From Sitta carolinensis (Eukaryota > Chordata > Aves > Passeriformes > Sittidae): DNA of 64,000 nt. Location of the stretch: assembly GCA_032173965.1 (NCBI GenBank), contig CM063283.1, positions 115,619,187-115,683,186 of the forward strand, written 5' to 3'. Position numbers and translations under genes: made by a program. Shown in pieces: positions 61,137-64,000 of the stretch; positions within the stretch are counted from its first letter, which is position 1; each line of letters begins with the position of its first letter. Under the pieces are notes generated by a model. The model was given only the letters and a program-made list of their open reading frames with translations, was not told the DNA's origin and ran no database searches.

Positions 61137-61925
61137 CACAGTTTAAAATCATGCCAGAGCATACAGTGCTCAAGCTGAACCCTGCATAGTCACATAGTAA
61201 CAAATGCTAAAACCCAGGTGAATTAAACGTCCTTTTCTGAGAAGCCAATCCCCCTGTGCTCAGAGCTGTGGCAGGACTGTGGGAAATACACATATATAAA
61301 TATAAACACTGGATAAATGCTGGGAACTGGCATCTGTGCAGCTGAGAAGTGCACAGCCTGAGGGAGTGTGCTCTTCATGCCAGCAGAAGTCATTCCAAGA
61401 GCAGCTCACCTGCAGGCTGGGACTTTCCAGGATGTTCAAGGTGTTCCCTTCAGGAAAAAGCCTTGGGGCTGCTGAGTGAATCCCTGTGCCTAGTAATCCC
61501 TGCAATTCCAGGGCTTGTGTACCTTGGATGCTGCAGTCCATGAGCCAGGGGTGCCCACAGCCCCACTCTGGGATCCACACCAGGCTCCCTCAGGATGCAC
61601 ATTCACAGCCAGGTGATTTGTTCAGCACCTCAGAATGTTGGAGGAAATGTGATAAACTGTGCTCATCTCCAGGCTCCCACAGCTGTCTGAAGCTGGATGT
61701 CCTCTGCAGAGTTACCAGTGCCAGTGAGATGCCAGAGGAAAACCATTTCTGTCAGAGCTCTGCTGAGCTTTGGTTCCTCCTCCTCTTCAGAGCTGCAGCA
61801 ATCCCTGCAGAGAAGCCAGAGCAGAGCAGTGAGAGCAGCCCTGAGGCCAGGCTGTGCCCTAGGAGATCCCTGGGGAGCTGCCCAGAGCCCCCAGGGCTCA
61901 GGGTGACACTGGCACAGCTGGGGCT
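61137..61925. other. IFNAR2 intron 1, unique sequence
   Basis: Nothing recognised. Confidence 0.45.
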
Positions 61926-61929
61926 CAAG

Positions 61930-62310
61930 GGATCCCACACTGGGTTGGGATGGGATGGACCCTAAATCCCACCCAGAGCCCCCCTGCCCTGGCAGGGCCC
62001 CCTGCCCCTGCCCCAGGCTGCTCCAGCCCCAGTGTCCAGCCTGGCCTGGGGCACTGCCAGGGATCCAGGGGCAGCCACAGCTGCTCTGGCCAATTCCAGC
62101 CCCTCCAGGCAACAATTCCTGCCCCCAATCCCAGCCAATCCCACTCTGCAGCCATTCCCTGTGCCCTGTCCCTCCCTGCCTTGTCCCCAGTCCCTCTCCA
62201 GCTCTCCTGGAGCCTCTCCAGGCTCTGCCAGGGGCTCTGAGCTCTCCCTGCAGCTTCTCCTCTGCAGCTGAGCCCCCCAGCTCTGCCAGCCTGGCTCCAG
62301 CCCTGGGATC
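61930..62310 (-). mobile_element. CR1-type LINE 3' fragment
   Basis: gatcccacactgggttggga through tctgccagcctggctccagc. Confidence 0.88.
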
Positions 62311-63015
62311 AGTTTAGTGGCTCTCACATTCAGGCAGGATGGGATTATACTCCCAATCAGAAAACAAAACAAAACAAAAAGCATCTTTGAGGTGTTGAAA
62401 GTCAGTGGCTCACATGTCAGAAAAGCTCGACCTCAGTTCATCAGAAAACATTCCCAATTCTCTGTAAACACAGGAGGAATTTATTTATTTATTATCTATT
62501 TATTTACATAAATCAGCTTATGGGAGCACTGAGAGGCAGAGAGGCTGACTGACAGCAGGCAAGGCTGCAGGGAATGTTCTAAGCCTGCACAGGGACCCCT
62601 GAGCGCAGGCAGCCCAGCCCCCTGCCCGGGCAGGGTCAGCTGGGGCAGGACCATGTCCAGGGGGTTTGGGATGTCTGCAGAGGGGCAGACCCCAGCCCCT
62701 CCTGGGCAGCTGCCCCAGGGCTCTGCCCCTCCATGGAAGGCAGTTCCTCCTCAGGCTGGGCTGCAATTGTTGTGGTTTAGTTCCTGGCCACTGCTCCTGC
62801 TCCTGCCACAGGCACCACTGAGCAGAGTCTGGCACCATCCCCTGAGAGCCCACGGGGCTCTGTACAGTCCCTGCTACCTGAACCCACCCGAGCCAGGGAA
62901 GCACGCTGTGGCTGCAGCATTATTCCCACTGCTGGGAGCCTTGGGACAAACCACTTCTCAGGACATGGAAATTCTTCAACCTCGGTTACCAGCAGCCCTT
63001 TTACCACGGGCTGCC
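62311..63015. other. IFNAR2 intron 1, unique sequence
   Basis: Nothing recognised except a short tttattta run near 62482-62510. Confidence 0.45.
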
Positions 63016-63019
63016 ACAA

Positions 63020-63245
63020 TGCTGGGGGTTCAGGCTGGGCTGGGCAGGCTCAGGGGGAGCCCAGGGGGAATTTCCCTTGGCTGGCAAGGGTGGGCAGGGC
63101 TGGGCAGGGGCTGCCCAGGGAGGGTGGCAGTGCCCAGCCCTGCAGGGGACACTGGAGGTGGCACTCAGGGGGACAAGGTGGGCACAGCTGGCACCCCGTG
63201 GGCTGGCAGGGCTGTGCCAGCCCCAGGGATTTGGGGATTCTCTCT
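63020..63245 (+). mobile_element. CR1-type LINE fragment (second subtype)
   Basis: ggcaggctcagggggagccc, aggtggcactcagggggac, ctggcagggctgtgccagcc. Confidence 0.78.
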
Positions 63246-63574
63246 CTCTGTAATCTGGGTCCTGGCAGCTCTCAGAACAAGGCAGTGACCTGGCTGTCTC
63301 CAGGTTTAAATGAAGCCACTCCTGCTCTAGGTTTCCTCATGTGCAGAGCCATCAAAAAAAGAGCCAACCTTCCATCCTGCAGGCCAACAAACACCTCACT
63401 TAAAGCATTTTAAACCTCAGTTAAAGCATTTTTCTCAGTAAAACAAGAATGAGAACCTGAATTCATGTGTGGGTTTTCCTCAGCTCAAACACAGAACAGG
63501 AACCCCCCAGGTAACTTGTAAAAATAAGGAAAATCAAGTCTCATATTAGGTTCATGTACATCAGCCCAAGTGCA

Positions 63575-63660
63575 CACAAGGTGGGCACGGGGCACAGCTG
63601 GCACCCCGTGGGCTGGCAGGGCTGTGCCAGCCCCAGGGATGGCCCAGCACTCCAGGGCAG
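63575..63660 (+). mobile_element. Short CR1-type fragment (second subtype)
   Basis: ggtgggcacggggcacagct, caccccgtgggctggcaggg. Confidence 0.65.
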
Positions 63661-63699
63661 CCCTCGTGCCTCACAACCCTCAGCCCTTGATGCGAGCGC

Positions 63700-64000
63700 C
63701 ACATCAAACCCACCCGCAGGCACCCCCGGTCATCTCCGGGCTCACGCAGCGGGCGGGACTTGGCTGCCAAAGGCAAAGCCGGCGGGCTTCTGGCGCTCCG
63801 CACAGAGTCGGGCCGCACACGGAGCGCTCCCGGGAGCAGCCGGGCAGCGGCGCCGGGCGCGGCCCTCACCGGCCCGGCCAGCGCGGCGCGCTCCGCCTCA
63901 GGGCCCGCTCCACCGTCACCGCAGGGCGGACACCGCCCCGGCCGGCCCTACCTGGCGGCGGGGAGCCCCGGCGGGCTCGGCTCCGGCTCCTCATGGCCCC
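63700..64000 (-). promoter_or_regulatory. CpG island at the IFNAR2 5' end, probable untranslated exon 1
   Basis: Dense CpG sequence. A good donor on the minus strand (CCGCCAG/gtaggg) ends a putative exon at 63952 that continues past the window edge. An ATG at 63994 opens only 14 codons to that donor. Human IFNAR2 also begins with a noncoding exon. No signal says what lies beyond 64000. Confidence 0.5.

Noticed and set aside
63952..63994. ATG-led 14-codon start as a coding exon
   Set aside because: Arg/Ser/Pro composition is not a signal peptide, and IFNAR2 has a better start at 59120; treated as 5' UTR.
1..64000. IFNGR2 in the window
   Set aside because: In known clusters it follows IFNAR1; no exon here fits IFNGR2 once IFNAR1's four subdomains are assigned, so it should lie beyond base 1.

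Overview
This is a vertebrate window, almost certainly from a bird and probably a songbird. Evidence: about two dozen CR1-type LINE 3' ends, compact genes, and a very high density of minisatellites. It holds three class II cytokine receptor genes, all on the minus strand, in the order known for the vertebrate interferon-receptor cluster: IFNAR2 (about 50.1-64 kb), IL10RB (33.8-48.9 kb) and IFNAR1 (0.1-26.2 kb, cut by the left edge before its last exons). I found them by translating splice-bounded exons by eye and recognising the fibronectin-III (D200) pattern: first half-domain, CX7C second half-domain, an N-terminal GPP start, and the YC...C half-domain. Intron phases repeat 1-2-1-0-1, as in the family. 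IFNGR2 is not in the window.

IFNAR2 and IFNAR1 make the type I interferon receptor. IL10RB is the shared chain for IL-10, IL-22, IL-26 and lambda interferons. IL10RB reads intact over seven exons (338 residues). IFNAR2 has two apparent single-base frame errors: one base missing in the exon opening its second domain and one extra base in the intracellular exon. IFNAR1 has no in-frame ATG for its signal peptide and a one-base phase mismatch at its fifth exon. Assembly error and real lesions cannot be told apart here.

Layout from the left: IFNAR1 exons 8, 7, 6 and 5 (0.1-8.6 kb) sit between tandem arrays that touch or nearly touch the splice sites. A 4.1 kb array of about 100 units of roughly 40 bp (8.6-12.7 kb) ends exactly at the exon 5 acceptor and carries the acceptor motif in every unit. 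Exon 4 (14.4 kb) is array-free. Exons 3 (16.1 kb), 2 (21 kb) and 1 (25.9 kb) again carry arrays at their borders. The 26.3-28.5 kb stretch is two more arrays, then CR1 and LTR-like debris up to the IL10RB terminator region. IL10RB exons 4, 3 and 1 have arrays at their borders; exons 2, 5, 6 and 7 do not. IFNAR2 is nearly free of arrays, apart from an expansion inside a CR1 copy at 53 kb.

Three things deserve most attention. First, the arrays are built next to, and sometimes out of, splice sites, and several are stop-free in the frame of the exon they touch. Second, two roughly 620 bp LTR-like copies, about 98% identical and in the same orientation, lie in the equivalent D1/D2 intron of IL10RB and IFNAR2, so recombination between them would fuse the two receptors in phase. 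Third, a roughly 106 bp near-perfect inverted repeat lies in IFNAR2 intron 1.
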